A DNA stretch of 64,000 bases from Flavivirga eckloniae (GTDB taxonomy: Bacteria > Bacteroidota > Bacteroidia > Flavobacteriales > Flavobacteriaceae), in the NCBI RefSeq assembly GCF_002886045.1, contig NZ_CP025791.1, forward strand, positions 2,123,001 through 2,187,000. The letters are read 5' to 3'. Position 1 is the first letter of the stretch. Each line of letters opens with the position of its first letter. Below are positions 45,360 through 54,721 of this stretch, piece after piece. The notes under the pieces are model-generated. The model was not told the origin of the DNA, did not search any database, and worked only from the letters and a program-made list of their open reading frames with translations. A program made the position numbers and the translations under genes.

Positions 45360-45767
45360 CATTTTTCCTTCTTTCTCATTACTCATCTAAACACCCTATC
45401 CTTCTTATACTTCACCTATTTCTATTAAAAATAGTATCATCAATTGACTATTTAGGGCAACTAAATACGTATCAATACATATATTTTTGTATAACATATT
45501 CAGAAAAAGAATTGTTTCCGTTTAAATTTTAAAAAAGAATTAAACCAATTAAGCTTATATACCAGGTGTTTGCACAAGGTTTTATGTCCAAAGCCATAAT
45601 GTGCTCCAACAGAATAAAAAATATCAAAATGCAATACATTTTTAATATGTAAATGAAAAAATAGTATCATAAAATTTTAAAATAGTACATTTTTCTATCG
45701 ACATTCTAGATTCTGACAAAACATAAACACCTGTATATAATCACGTTAAACAGAAACATCATTATAC
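45360..45767. other. 408-bp gap between AraC regulator and GH3 gene
   Basis: No gene is visible. The stretch is very AT-rich and contains an exact 14-bp direct repeat (45427 and 45657) plus a related site at 45679. It presumably carries the GH3 promoter and operators. Confidence 0.6.
45427..45690. promoter_or_regulatory. AAAAATAGTATCAT direct repeats upstream of the GH3 gene
   Basis: AAAAATAGTATCAT is identical at 45427-45440 and 45657-45670; AAAATAGTACAT follows at 45679-45690. A similar AATAATAGTATAT (44441-44453) lies between susC and the AraC gene. These are candidate binding sites for the locus regulator. Confidence 0.5.
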
Positions 45768-48071
45768 ATGAATATCAAATTTAAATTCATTACATATATA
45801 ATAGTAACAATAACGTTTATGGCTTGTACCGATAATCAAAATGAAGACACGATAATCTACTCTAAGATAGATCCAATCAATAAAAAAGTAGATTCTCTTA
45901 TTAAAATAATGACGCTAAGAGAAAAAATTGGTCAAATGAATCAGTATAACGGGTTTTGGGATGTTACCGGACCTGTTCCCAATGAGGGTGATGCAGAAGA
46001 GAAATACGAACACTTAAAAAATGGACTTGTAGGCTCCATGCTTTCCGTAAGAGGTACCAAAGCTGTTAAAGCTGTACAAAAAATTGCTGTTGAGGAATCC
46101 AGATTAGGTATTCCCTTAATTATAGGCTTTGATGTTATTCATGGTTACAAAACATTAAGTCCCATACCTTTAGCCGAAGCTGCCAGCTGGGATTTAGAAG
46201 CTATAGAAAAATCCGCACAAGTTGCTGCTGCCGAGGCTTCTGCTGCTGGTATAAACTGGACATTTGCTCCAATGGTAGACATCTCCAGAGACCCTAGATG
46301 GGGTCGTGTTATGGAAGGAGCCGGAGAAGACCCTTTTTTAGGCAGTAAAATTGCAACAGCCAGAGTTAATGGGTTTCAAGGCGACGACCTATCTAAACCA
46401 AACACCATAGCTGCATGTGCCAAACACTTTGCTGCTTACGGATTTTCTGAAGCCGGAAAAGAATACAATACAGTAGATATAGGAAGTTCAACATTACACA
46501 ACATGGCCCTTCCTCCGTTTAAGGCAGCCGTAGATGCTAATGTAAAAACCTTTATGAATGCGTTTAATGAATACAATGGTGTACCTGCTACTGGCAACAA
46601 ATACTTATTAAGGGATATTTTAAAGAAGAAATGGGATTTTAAGGGTTTTGTGATTTCAGATTGGGCCTCTATTAAAGAGCTTGTCGTTTGGGGCTATGCG
46701 CAAGACAATAAAGATGCAGCTAAAATGGCAGCAATTGCGGGTTCCGATATGGATATGGAATCACACATTTACGTCCATGAATTAGAACAACTTGTAAAAG
46801 ATGGCGTTATTGAAGAAAGTATTATTGACGATGCCGTTAGAAGAATCTTAACGGTAAAATTTGAATTAGGCTTATTTGACGACCCATACAGATATTGCGA
46901 CGAAACCAGAGAAAAAGAAGTGGTGAACAGTCCAAAACACTTGGATGCTGTTCTCGATATAGCGAAAAAATCTATCGTTCTACTTAAAAACGAAAACAAT
47001 TTACTGCCATTAAAAAAAGAAGGTCAAAATATTGCTTTAATTGGTGCTTTAGCTAATGAAAAAAACAGCCCGTTAGGCAGCTGGAGAATTGCGTCTAAAG
47101 ACAATACTGGAGTATCTGTATTAGAAGGGATGCAGGAATACAAGGGCAATGATCTGGTTTATAAAAAAGGTACAGACGTAACTGTTGGCCCTACACAATT
47201 CGTAAATGAAATTGAAATAAACACCGCCGACAAAAGCGAATTCAAAGACGCCATTAATGCTGCTAAAGCTGCCGATGTGGTCGTTATGGTTTTGGGCGAA
47301 CATGGTTTTCAAAGTGGAGAAGCCAGAAGTAGAACCGATATAAACCTACCCGGTGTACAACAAGAATTATTAGAGGAAGTTTACAAAGTAAATAAAAACA
47401 TCGTTCTAGTATTAAACAACGGACGCCCTTTAACAATTAACTGGGCAGACGAACATATTCCAGCTATTGTTGAAGCATGGCAACTCGGCACACAAGCCGG
47501 ACATGCGATAGCACAAGTACTTTACGGAGATTATAACCCAAGCGGAAAACTACCTATGACTTTCCCAAGAAATATTGGTCAAATACCCATATACTATAAT
47601 TACAAAAACACAGGAAGACCTGCTAGCGACAAGAACAACCCTAGTTTAGTTTTCTGGTCTCATTATAGTGATGTGGAAAACACACCTTTATATCCATTTG
47701 GTCACGGATTAAGCTACACGACTTTTAAATATGAAAATTTAGCACTTAACAAAGCCATTTTTAATAGTGATGAGGACATCAATATATCTGTAGAGGTGTC
47801 AAACACTGGAAAAGTAACAGGCAAAGAAGTTGTGCAACTTTACATAAGAGACCTTGTTGCTAGTGTAACACGCCCTGTAAAGGAATTAAAAGGATTTGAA
47901 TTGATAAAGCTAGCCCCCGGAGAAACTAAAACAGTCAATTTTGTTTTAAACAAAGAAACTTTAGGGTTTTATAGTAATGAGGGCAATTTTATTATCGAAC
48001 CCGGAACGTTCCAGATTTTCGTTGGAGGAAGTTCTTATACCATATTAGACACCCGTTTTGAATTAAAATAG
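45768..48071 (+). CDS. Glycoside hydrolase family 3 (BglX-like beta-glucosidase/xylosidase) lipoprotein
   Basis: A 767-residue exo-acting hydrolase that trims beta-linked glucose or xylose from oligosaccharides. Lipobox FMAC (Cys20) places it in the envelope. The GH3 N domain shows TFAPMVDISRDPRWGRVMEGAGEDPFLGS, AACAKHFAAYG and the catalytic nucleophile Asp298 in GFVISDWASI. The GH3 C domain shows LGEHGFQSGEARSRTDINLPGVQQ, and a C-terminal fibronectin-III-like domain (EVSNTGKVTGKEVVQLYIRD) completes the BglX architecture. It follows the AraC regulator gene in the same orientation. Confidence 0.95.
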   Translation: MNIKFKFITYIIVTITFMACTDNQNEDTIIYSKIDPINKKVDSLIKIMTLREKIGQMNQYNGFWDVTGPVPNEGDAEEKYEHLKNGLVGSMLSVRGTKAVKAVQKIAVEESRLGIPLIIGFDVIHGYKTLSPIPLAEAASWDLEAIEKSAQVAAAEASAAGINWTFAPMVDISRDPRWGRVMEGAGEDPFLGSKIATARVNGFQGDDLSKPNTIAACAKHFAAYGFSEAGKEYNTVDIGSSTLHNMALPPFKAAVDANVKTFMNAFNEYNGVPATGNKYLLRDILKKKWDFKGFVISDWASIKELVVWGYAQDNKDAAKMAAIAGSDMDMESHIYVHELEQLVKDGVIEESIIDDAVRRILTVKFELGLFDDPYRYCDETREKEVVNSPKHLDAVLDIAKKSIVLLKNENNLLPLKKEGQNIALIGALANEKNSPLGSWRIASKDNTGVSVLEGMQEYKGNDLVYKKGTDVTVGPTQFVNEIEINTADKSEFKDAINAAKAADVVVMVLGEHGFQSGEARSRTDINLPGVQQELLEEVYKVNKNIVLVLNNGRPLTINWADEHIPAIVEAWQLGTQAGHAIAQVLYGDYNPSGKLPMTFPRNIGQIPIYYNYKNTGRPASDKNNPSLVFWSHYSDVENTPLYPFGHGLSYTTFKYENLALNKAIFNSDEDINISVEVSNTGKVTGKEVVQLYIRDLVASVTRPVKELKGFELIKLAPGETKTVNFVLNKETLGFYSNEGNFIIEPGTFQIFVGGSSYTILDTRFELK

Positions 48072-48094
48072 CATTTTTATTACTGTGAGAGGGT

Positions 48095-48145
48095 AAAAAA
48101 GAGGTCCAAAAAAGTTAATACAACAACTTTTAAAGACCTCTTTTA
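48095..48145. terminator. Bidirectional terminator between GH3 and GPH transporter
   Basis: AAAAGAGGTC and GACCTCTTTT form the outer stem; AAAAGTT and AACTTTT continue it inward. A and T tracts flank it on both strands, suiting the convergent gene pair. Confidence 0.85.
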
Positions 48146-48181
48146 ATTTTAAATCTACTACCTTCTTCTTATTGAATTTAT

Positions 48182-49783
48182 CTATTCTGACTGCCTTCTT
48201 GTATTCAATTCTAAAGTTATTTCACTCATCTTCTTTTGATTTAACGGGTAAAACATCATTAGCCCAGCTGCTATTATCGTAATAATAGCGGGTATCCAAC
48301 TCATCAACATAACCATACCTGGAATAGCATCTTTAATTGTGGAAGAATCCAATCCATTATATCCAAATAACGCAAGTACCTGCATAACAATAAACCCAGC
48401 AATACCTCCACCAAACTTAGTCGCAAAAGATCCAGCAGAATAAATAAGACCAGTAGCTCTTCTCCCGTTCTTCCATTCTGAAAAATCTGCCGAATCTCCG
48501 AGCATGACAAAGAATAACGTTGGCAATACAGCAGAAGCAAATTCAGATATAATACCAATAGTAAAAATAGCTCCTATGTTTTCTGGATTACAAAAAACCA
48601 ATAAAGCATTGACTAAACCCGAGAAAACTAGCGCATAAATAAATAAATTTCTCTTACCTATTTTTTTGCTTAATGAAGCCGTAATAAATGCCCCTCCGAT
48701 AGATGCCAGCATCAATCCTACCAAATATGATGCGGAAAGTAATTGATTATTTAGATAATAGGTAAAATAATAAATAACAACCCCTTGTTTTATAGAGTTA
48801 TATATATTGAATAATAGTCCAATAGCCAATAAAATAATCCAAGGTCTATTAGAAATTAAATCTTTTAGATCCTGTTTGAGATTAGTTTTTTGATTTTTAG
48901 GAGGCAAAACCCGTTCTTTTGTAGAAAAGAAAGTAACTAACATTAACAAGACAAGTAGCGCAGACATAACATACATAGATTTACTATACCCTTTTTTCTG
49001 GTCTACAATATTTATGTCATCGTTCGATAGTTCTTTTTCACCAGCAACTACAAATGAATAGGTTTTTCCTTTTTCCATTGTAAAGCTCTTCCTATTTGTA
49101 GGCTCATTTTCATCTTCCCCCTCCTCTAAATCACTCCAAACAAATGTGGCAACACCATGATTTGTTTTTATATTTGCATGCTCTACATTTTTAGATGCCA
49201 ACACTTCTACCTTAAATACATCCTCTTCCAATTTAGAAACTTCTATATCTGGATCTACATCTCCATAATGAGCAACTAAAAAAAGTAACGCACCTTGTAC
49301 CAACATACCTCCTGCAAAAGCCCCAACCATTCTAAAAGACCCAATACTTGTTCTTTCTTCATCATTACCTGTCATCACACCCATGAGAGCCCCATAAGGA
49401 ATGTTATTTGCCGTGTATATCAACGTAAAAAGAATATAGGTAATGTATGCATAGACAATTTTACCATTTGCTCCTAATTCTGGACTTGTAAACAACAAAG
49501 TAAGAATAACTCCTAACGGAATGGCAGTCCATAAAATCCAAGGACGAAATTTACCATATTTGGAATCAGTACGATCTCCAATAACTCCCATTAGAACATC
49601 ACTAATACCGTCACTAAATCTAGAAACCAAAATCAAAAACCCCACTGTTACTGGACTTAATCCAAAAACATCGGTATAAAAAATAAACAAAAAAGTTGCT
49701 ACACCCCTCCAGGCTATATTTGCTGCTCCATCTCCTAAAGCATATCCTACTTTCTCAATTACTGGGACTTTACCTTTTATCAT
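48182..49783 (-). CDS. GPH-family sugar:cation symporter with extracytoplasmic insertion
   Basis: A glycoside-pentoside-hexuronide symporter of the major facilitator superfamily that imports mono- or oligosaccharides. Hallmarks are KVGYALGDGAANIAW at TM1, SRFSDGISDVLMGVIGDRTDSKYGKFRPWILW, and the NNIPYGALMGVMTGNDEERTSIGSFRMVGA loop. It has 533 residues, about 90 more than usual. The excess is a hydrophilic beta-rich segment (about 172-262) between predicted TM5 and TM6, which should face the periplasm. It is convergent with the GH3 gene and divergent from a membrane AraC gene. Confidence 0.92.
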   Translation of the reverse strand: MIKGKVPVIEKVGYALGDGAANIAWRGVATFLFIFYTDVFGLSPVTVGFLILVSRFSDGISDVLMGVIGDRTDSKYGKFRPWILWTAIPLGVILTLLFTSPELGANGKIVYAYITYILFTLIYTANNIPYGALMGVMTGNDEERTSIGSFRMVGAFAGGMLVQGALLFLVAHYGDVDPDIEVSKLEEDVFKVEVLASKNVEHANIKTNHGVATFVWSDLEEGEDENEPTNRKSFTMEKGKTYSFVVAGEKELSNDDINIVDQKKGYSKSMYVMSALLVLLMLVTFFSTKERVLPPKNQKTNLKQDLKDLISNRPWIILLAIGLLFNIYNSIKQGVVIYYFTYYLNNQLLSASYLVGLMLASIGGAFITASLSKKIGKRNLFIYALVFSGLVNALLVFCNPENIGAIFTIGIISEFASAVLPTLFFVMLGDSADFSEWKNGRRATGLIYSAGSFATKFGGGIAGFIVMQVLALFGYNGLDSSTIKDAIPGMVMLMSWIPAIITIIAAGLMMFYPLNQKKMSEITLELNTRRQSE

Positions 49784-50049
49784 AAAAATCGATTGTATAG
49801 TTTATTATTAAAGCTCAACAGACTTGTCAACTTGTTTTTGTCAATTAAGAGTAGGTTAAATTAGCTATTTAGCAGCTTGAATTTAAATACTTTTTCTATC
49901 AAATCCGATATTATTCTTGCATTTAACTTAACAAAAAGCACATTTTGTACTACAAACTCGTAAATATGCGCAACACAGGGTTTCCTATTCTTTTTCAGAT
50001 TAAATAATTATGTTAAATTCAACACTTAATTGTAAACTTTAACCCCATA

Positions 50050-51165
50050 ATGATCCCTTTCTTATTAGAAATATTAAAGCATTATCATATTTTCGGGCTG
50101 CTCAATTTATTTCTTTTATATATTTTACTTCTCTCGTACTCCGACAAAAAATTAACGCTTTGGTACAGCACGTTTGTACTATCTATTGTATTGGATTTGT
50201 TCAACTATATAGGTTTGTTTAGCTTGTTTTTCTATTCACCAAATTTTACATTAGCCTACCTCCCATGGTCGGCTTTTACACCAATAGCACTCTACAAACT
50301 AACCCTGGTTTCTTATAACATAAAAACGACGTTTCATAAGAAAGTTTTTCAACTATTACTTTTTTCCTTCTGTGTTATTTTTTGTTACTTTTTTATAAAA
50401 TCGTATTACATCCTATTAGGGGACTTAAGCCTAAGAGACCTCTATTTTCTTACCGAAAATGCTTTTGCTCATATAGAGTATTGGATAGTAAAAACGGCTA
50501 TAATCACCTTTCAAATTATAGGTTTAGCACTCATTTATTCTATTGTAAAAAGTCAATCTGCAAAACCCAGCCGAGACATCAACTATTTATTTATCATGCT
50601 TGGTATTATGGCTTCTTTGTTTATTGTAGAATTTGTTCAGGATATATACACACATCCCAATACCATCTTATCATCACCAAACAACTTATACTTAACCATT
50701 GTTACTACATTTGGATTAATAATTGCCTATCGGAAAATTATTGGTATAGACTCTGCTAAACGAAAAAACAACCAAACATTATCCAACAGTAAAACATACG
50801 AACTGGATTTTGAGCGCCTTAAGAACATTGAAGCAAAAATGCTTTCTGCAATGGAAGAAAAACAATTGTATAAAAACAAAAAATTGCAGTTAAAAGACTT
50901 GAGCAAAGCAGTATCAACTTCAGAAAATCAAGTTTCAGAAGTTTTAGCAAAGCAGCTTCAAACCAATTATTATGATTTTATAAACAAGTACAGGGTTGCC
51001 GAAGTTAAAAGGTTAATGAATTCTGAAAAACACAAAGACTACAAACTCATGGCCATAGCCATGGAAGCAGGTTTTAACTCTAAAACCACTTTTAATTCTG
51101 CATTTAAAAAAAGTACTGGACTAACTCCTTCTGAGTATAAAAAAAGTATTTCTGCACAAAATTAA
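50050..51165 (+). CDS. Membrane-spanning AraC-family regulator
   Basis: A 371-residue protein with about seven TM helices (residues 5-235) and a C-terminal AraC DNA-binding domain (about 265-368, LQLKDLSKAVSTSENQVSEVLAKQLQTNYYDFINKYRVAEVKRLM...IAMEAGFNSKTTFNSAFKKSTGLTPSEYKKS). The second HTH carries the conserved GF-x-SKTTFNSAFK motif. It differs from the regulator at 26344 in lacking the N-terminal TPR-like extracytoplasmic part. It is divergent from the GPH symporter and directly upstream of the sodium symporter gene, so it may regulate both transporters. Confidence 0.9.
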   Translation: MIPFLLEILKHYHIFGLLNLFLLYILLLSYSDKKLTLWYSTFVLSIVLDLFNYIGLFSLFFYSPNFTLAYLPWSAFTPIALYKLTLVSYNIKTTFHKKVFQLLLFSFCVIFCYFFIKSYYILLGDLSLRDLYFLTENAFAHIEYWIVKTAIITFQIIGLALIYSIVKSQSAKPSRDINYLFIMLGIMASLFIVEFVQDIYTHPNTILSSPNNLYLTIVTTFGLIIAYRKIIGIDSAKRKNNQTLSNSKTYELDFERLKNIEAKMLSAMEEKQLYKNKKLQLKDLSKAVSTSENQVSEVLAKQLQTNYYDFINKYRVAEVKRLMNSEKHKDYKLMAIAMEAGFNSKTTFNSAFKKSTGLTPSEYKKSISAQN

Positions 51166-51253
51166 CGCGTACGGCTAAGCTAAAACGAACGTCTTTTTTA
51201 TTGAACTGTACCTCTACAAGCCATTTGGTTCTCTAATTTGAAGCTGACCTTTA

Positions 51254-51261
51254 TAATTTTG
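51254..51261 (+). promoter_or_regulatory. -7 promoter box of the sodium/sugar symporter gene
   Basis: TAATTTTG matches TAnnTTTG, 22 bp before the ATG. TTTG elements upstream are at non-ideal spacings (13 and 26 nt). Confidence 0.45.
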
Positions 51262-51283
51262 AGGCAAGACCAATTAGTAAATT

Positions 51284-53020
51284 ATGTTTTTATCAAGTTT
51301 AGACCTTATTGTATTATTCGTTTATCTGTTTGGAATTATTGGATATGGCTTATGGATGTCTAGAGCCAAACACAAGAAGGCTTCAGATTATTTTTTAGCC
51401 AGCAAATCATTACCATGGTGGATTGTTGGTGGCTCTCTGATTGCCTCTAATATTTCTGCCGAACAAATTCTGGGAACCAACGGTTCTGGCTATGCTATTG
51501 GGTTGGCTATTGGAGGCTACGAACTTATGTCTGCCTTAACCTTAATTCTAGTAGCAAAATACCTCTTACCCATTTTTCTTGAAAAAAAGATTTACTCCAT
51601 TCCTCAATTTCTAAAAAATAGATTTGATAATCGTGTTCGTATTTGTTTTAGCTTTATTCTTATCATTCTTTACATTTTTGTTAATATATCTTCCATTTTT
51701 TATTTGGGTGGTTTAGCTATAGAAAACCTAACAGGGCTTCCCATTCTTATTGGCGTTCTTGGTTTGGTTATATATTCTGCTTCCTTTTCGATTTTTGGTG
51801 GTCTGAAGGCTGTTGTTTGGACAGATGTTATACAAGCTGTGGTTTTATTAGTTGGCGGGTTAATTGCTGCTGGCGCTGCTCTTTATACACTTGGCGATGG
51901 TAGCCTACTAAACGGCGTAACCAATTTATACAGATTCGCCCCAGAAAGATTTGATATGATTTTAGATAAAGGACATAAGTATTTTAATGATGTACCTGGT
52001 ATTAGTGTTTTGGTTGGTGGTATGTGGATTACTAACATTTATTATTGGGGAGGGAATCAGTTTATTATTCAACGCGCCTTAGCTGCAAAGAATATAAAAC
52101 AAGCTCAAAAGGGTGTCGCTTCTGCTGCCTTATTAAAAATATTAATGCCAGTTATAGCTGTAATACCCGGAATGGCTGCTTATGCCCTACAAGCCGATAT
52201 AGGAAAACCGGATGAAGCATTTCCATGGGTACTTAGTCAACTAGTGCCTATAGGAATTAAAGGGTTGGTTTTTGCGGCGTTGGTCGCGGCAATTGGTAGT
52301 TCTATTAGCTCTTTAGTAAATAGCGTATCGACTATTGCCACCCTCGACATATACAAACCTATTTTTAAAAAGAATGCTACCGAAACGCATTTGGTGAAAG
52401 TTGGTAAAATAACCGCTGCTGCGGCACTATTAGTTGGCATGTTAGTCGCTCCTCTTTTAGGTATGTTAGAGCTCGACCAAGCCTTTCAATTTATTCAGGA
52501 ATTTACAGGCTTCATAAGCCCTGGTGCCTTTGTTGCTATTATTTTTGGTATGTTCTGGAAACGAACAAGTGCTAAGGCCGCTCTATGGGTTGCCTTACTT
52601 TGCATACCGCTTTCCATAGGGTTATTTATAATGGGAGACATACCCTTTTTCTACCGAATGACCATTTCATTCGTAGTACTGTCTACCTTGATAGTGACTT
52701 TATCCTATTTAGATCCAACGCACAGCGTTGATAGAAAAGTAGATTTAAGACCTGCTTACGTAATTCTTGGAGCTATGCTAATTATTTCTATACCGTTTAT
52801 CATTAGAATTTTCACTGAAGACATCCTACTTCCAATATGGATAGGCGCTCTGTTTTTATTTATGAATGGTACATGCCTATATTTTATTTTTACAAACAAA
52901 GCGAATAACAGAAAGGCAATATTCTTAAGTCAAAGAATTTTTAAAACCGATATATCTTTTAATATTATGGCATACGTAATCATTGTTATACTTGCTTGTA
53001 TCTACGGATTTTTGTGGTAG
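51284..53020 (+). CDS. Sodium/solute symporter (SSS family, SGLT-like)
   Basis: A 578-residue inner-membrane sodium-coupled sugar importer with about 14 TM helices. It shows DYFLASKSLPWWIVGGSLIASNISAEQILGTNGSGYAIGLAIGGYE (the sodium/substrate site of TM1), TDVIQAVVLLVGG, WGGNQFIIQRALAAKNIKQAQKG, and VAAIGSSISSLVNSVSTIATLDIYKP. It resembles the vSGLT branch used for galactose, glucose or xylose. It follows the membrane AraC gene and completes the sugar-uptake side of the PUL. It is full length. Confidence 0.93.
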   Translation: MFLSSLDLIVLFVYLFGIIGYGLWMSRAKHKKASDYFLASKSLPWWIVGGSLIASNISAEQILGTNGSGYAIGLAIGGYELMSALTLILVAKYLLPIFLEKKIYSIPQFLKNRFDNRVRICFSFILIILYIFVNISSIFYLGGLAIENLTGLPILIGVLGLVIYSASFSIFGGLKAVVWTDVIQAVVLLVGGLIAAGAALYTLGDGSLLNGVTNLYRFAPERFDMILDKGHKYFNDVPGISVLVGGMWITNIYYWGGNQFIIQRALAAKNIKQAQKGVASAALLKILMPVIAVIPGMAAYALQADIGKPDEAFPWVLSQLVPIGIKGLVFAALVAAIGSSISSLVNSVSTIATLDIYKPIFKKNATETHLVKVGKITAAAALLVGMLVAPLLGMLELDQAFQFIQEFTGFISPGAFVAIIFGMFWKRTSAKAALWVALLCIPLSIGLFIMGDIPFFYRMTISFVVLSTLIVTLSYLDPTHSVDRKVDLRPAYVILGAMLIISIPFIIRIFTEDILLPIWIGALFLFMNGTCLYFIFTNKANNRKAIFLSQRIFKTDISFNIMAYVIIVILACIYGFLW

Positions 53021-53071
53021 TAGAGAGAAACAACTTAAAGATGACAGTATATTTTAACTTTTTAAATCTAT

Positions 53072-53482
53072 TTAATACTGGTAATACCTACCATTAACAT
53101 TTTTGGCTCTGCATTTACAATGTGAGCCAGATTTAGTTTTTTCGGTACATTGGATGACCGTAGATTATCTTGTAGAACGACTTTTATCACCATCTGTTAA
53201 AGAACTTATTGTCGATGGTCTGTTTTTATATTATCTCCTTTTGGCTTACAAACCAAATAAGGGATATAACCAAATCTTTTGGCTTTTTCTGAAGTAATTT
53301 CCCTTTTGGAATATTTGAGATACCTTCAGTTTTTTATGATATTTGGTTCCTGTTTTAGTAACATAAACCGTTTGAGATGAAGCAGCATAACTAAACGTTA
53401 GGAAAAGAACAAAACATGCTATTTTGAAAGCTTTTACAATTCTGTTCGTTTTATTTATCCCCTTTTCATTCTTAAATTTCAA
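53072..53482 (-). pseudogene. Decayed small secreted Cys-rich protein gene
   Basis: The first 50 residues are intact: a basic N-terminus, a signal peptide (ACFVLFLTFSYAASSQ) and TVYVTKTGTKYHK. The frame then shifts near 53325. In the next frame RYLKYSKREITSEKAKRFGYIPYLVCKPKG continues the same domain, ending at a stop (53206-53208). Further downstream, in yet another frame, a stop is followed by VIQCTEKTKSGSHCKCRAKN and GRYYQY-stop at 53072, recalling the QC-GTTK-GKRCKR-TKN-GRCYQH tail known in intact relatives. Conserved Cys and His are lost (Cys to Tyr, His to Tyr). I translated these frames by hand. Confidence 0.75.
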
Positions 53483-53534
53483 TTAGAGTTAAAAACTTAC
53501 AGCCCCCTGTAGCCCCTATCTTAAAATTGAAAAT

Positions 53535-53831
53535 TCATTTAAGAACTTCTATCTCATCTAGTTTACCAACCATATTATTTTTCCAGTGAAGTGGTTGTAA
53601 ATTATCAATATTGTCGGCTCCTCCATTTAGCACTGGATTTATATGGTTAATCTCCCATCCATATGAAGAATCTCTATCACCATAATTTCCCCACTTTATT
53701 CGTCTTCCAAACTCATCATTTCTCCAAACATCTCCATCTAGTCCTGAAATGATTTTCCCTTTTTTCCAAACCTCCACTTTTTGAAATTCACTCCACTTTT
53801 CACCAATCCTATTCGTGTTTATTTTTCTCAT
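53535..53831 (-). CDS. HNH-signature protein
   Basis: This 98-residue protein has an HNH-type block SSYGWEINHINPVLNGGADNIDNLQPLHWKNN (about 55-88): the histidine of INHINPV, the GG-D-N-NL turn, and the LHW-NN C-terminal arm. A short N-terminal part contains ISGLDGDVWRNDEFGRRIKWGNYGD. Stand-alone small HNH proteins may be nucleases of mobile or phage-defence origin, or domesticated; no partner genes adjoin. It lies next to a decayed gene, suggesting an unstable spot. Confidence 0.75.
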   Translation of the reverse strand: MRKINTNRIGEKWSEFQKVEVWKKGKIISGLDGDVWRNDEFGRRIKWGNYGDRDSSYGWEINHINPVLNGGADNIDNLQPLHWKNNMVGKLDEIEVLK

Positions 53832-54043
53832 TAAATTCTAAATCTTAAAATTAGTAATGAACAAAATCAAAACACTCCTAAAATCAATCAACCCCCCAAT
53901 ATACGCACGATAGCAACAAAAACACGTTCTAACCCATGTCAATCATCACTCATAATACTCGTTAATAGCATTCCAAAACTAACACTATTAAACAATAGTT
54001 TTATGCGGTAAACCGTAAATACGAAAAAAAAAAATTTAATGAT

Positions 54044-54712
54044 TTAAATTAAGCCTCTATCAATGGCAATGGCCACTAATTGTTCGGATGTATTTGCATC
54101 AAAAAGAACTTTAAGCTTATTAATACGTTTTTCAATACTCCTTAAACTTCGCGCAGGCAAATCTTTTTCTTTAAAATATGAAGCAATCTGGATTCTTTTC
54201 AATCCCTTTGCCAGCAATTGTAAAATTAATTCATCATACATATCCGTTTGAGATATATCATCTGCACTTCTAATTAATTGAGCCAGATTTTGCGAGTAAT
54301 AAATTTCATCTCTTAATACGGCTTGAACCGCTTTTACCATTTCTTTAGATTCTTCTCGTCCTTTCTCAACATAGGCATCTACTTTAGAAAACTCTATTAA
54401 ATTTTTTATTTTACCAATGCGATGTTCTACAGAGAATACAATAATCTTTAATTCGGGTTGCACGTTCATTACAGCTTCTATCAGTTCTTGTCCGGATGTT
54501 AATGTTCTATCTCTATGATCTTCCTTAAAAGATAAATCTGTTATTAAAAGCTCTATTGGGCTTTCTGTATTTAGAGCTGCTTTAATTTTCAGGAGTGCAT
54601 CATCACAATACTGCGCGGTTGCTATTTCCTTAATATTTAAATCCTTAAGTATATTTTCCAGACCTTTATGGATTGAATTTTGGTCTTCTGCTATTAAAAC
54701 CTTTTGAAACAT
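54044..54712 (-). CDS. Response regulator with LuxR-like HTH output
   Basis: A 222-residue NarL/FixJ-type regulator. The receiver has LIAEDQN acidic residues near 9-10, phosphoacceptor Asp59 in LLITDLSF, Ser at IIVFSVEH and Lys in YVEKG. The C-terminal HTH (about 155-222, LILQLLAKGLKRIQIASYFKEKDLPARSLRSIEKRINKLKVLFDANTSEQLVAIAIDRGLI) is LuxR-like, with an inserted KDLPARS loop. The insertion in the receiver (FKEDHRDRTLTSGQELIEAV) is typical of flavobacterial members. Its cognate kinase gene ends 9 bp upstream. Confidence 0.93.
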   Translation of the reverse strand: MFQKVLIAEDQNSIHKGLENILKDLNIKEIATAQYCDDALLKIKAALNTESPIELLITDLSFKEDHRDRTLTSGQELIEAVMNVQPELKIIVFSVEHRIGKIKNLIEFSKVDAYVEKGREESKEMVKAVQAVLRDEIYYSQNLAQLIRSADDISQTDMYDELILQLLAKGLKRIQIASYFKEKDLPARSLRSIEKRINKLKVLFDANTSEQLVAIAIDRGLI

Positions 54713-54721
54713 AATGAAACT

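Noticed and set aside
53103-53297. Plus-strand frame of 64 codons
   Set aside because: It overlaps the decayed Cys-rich gene on the opposite strand and shows no signal peptide or recognisable motif.
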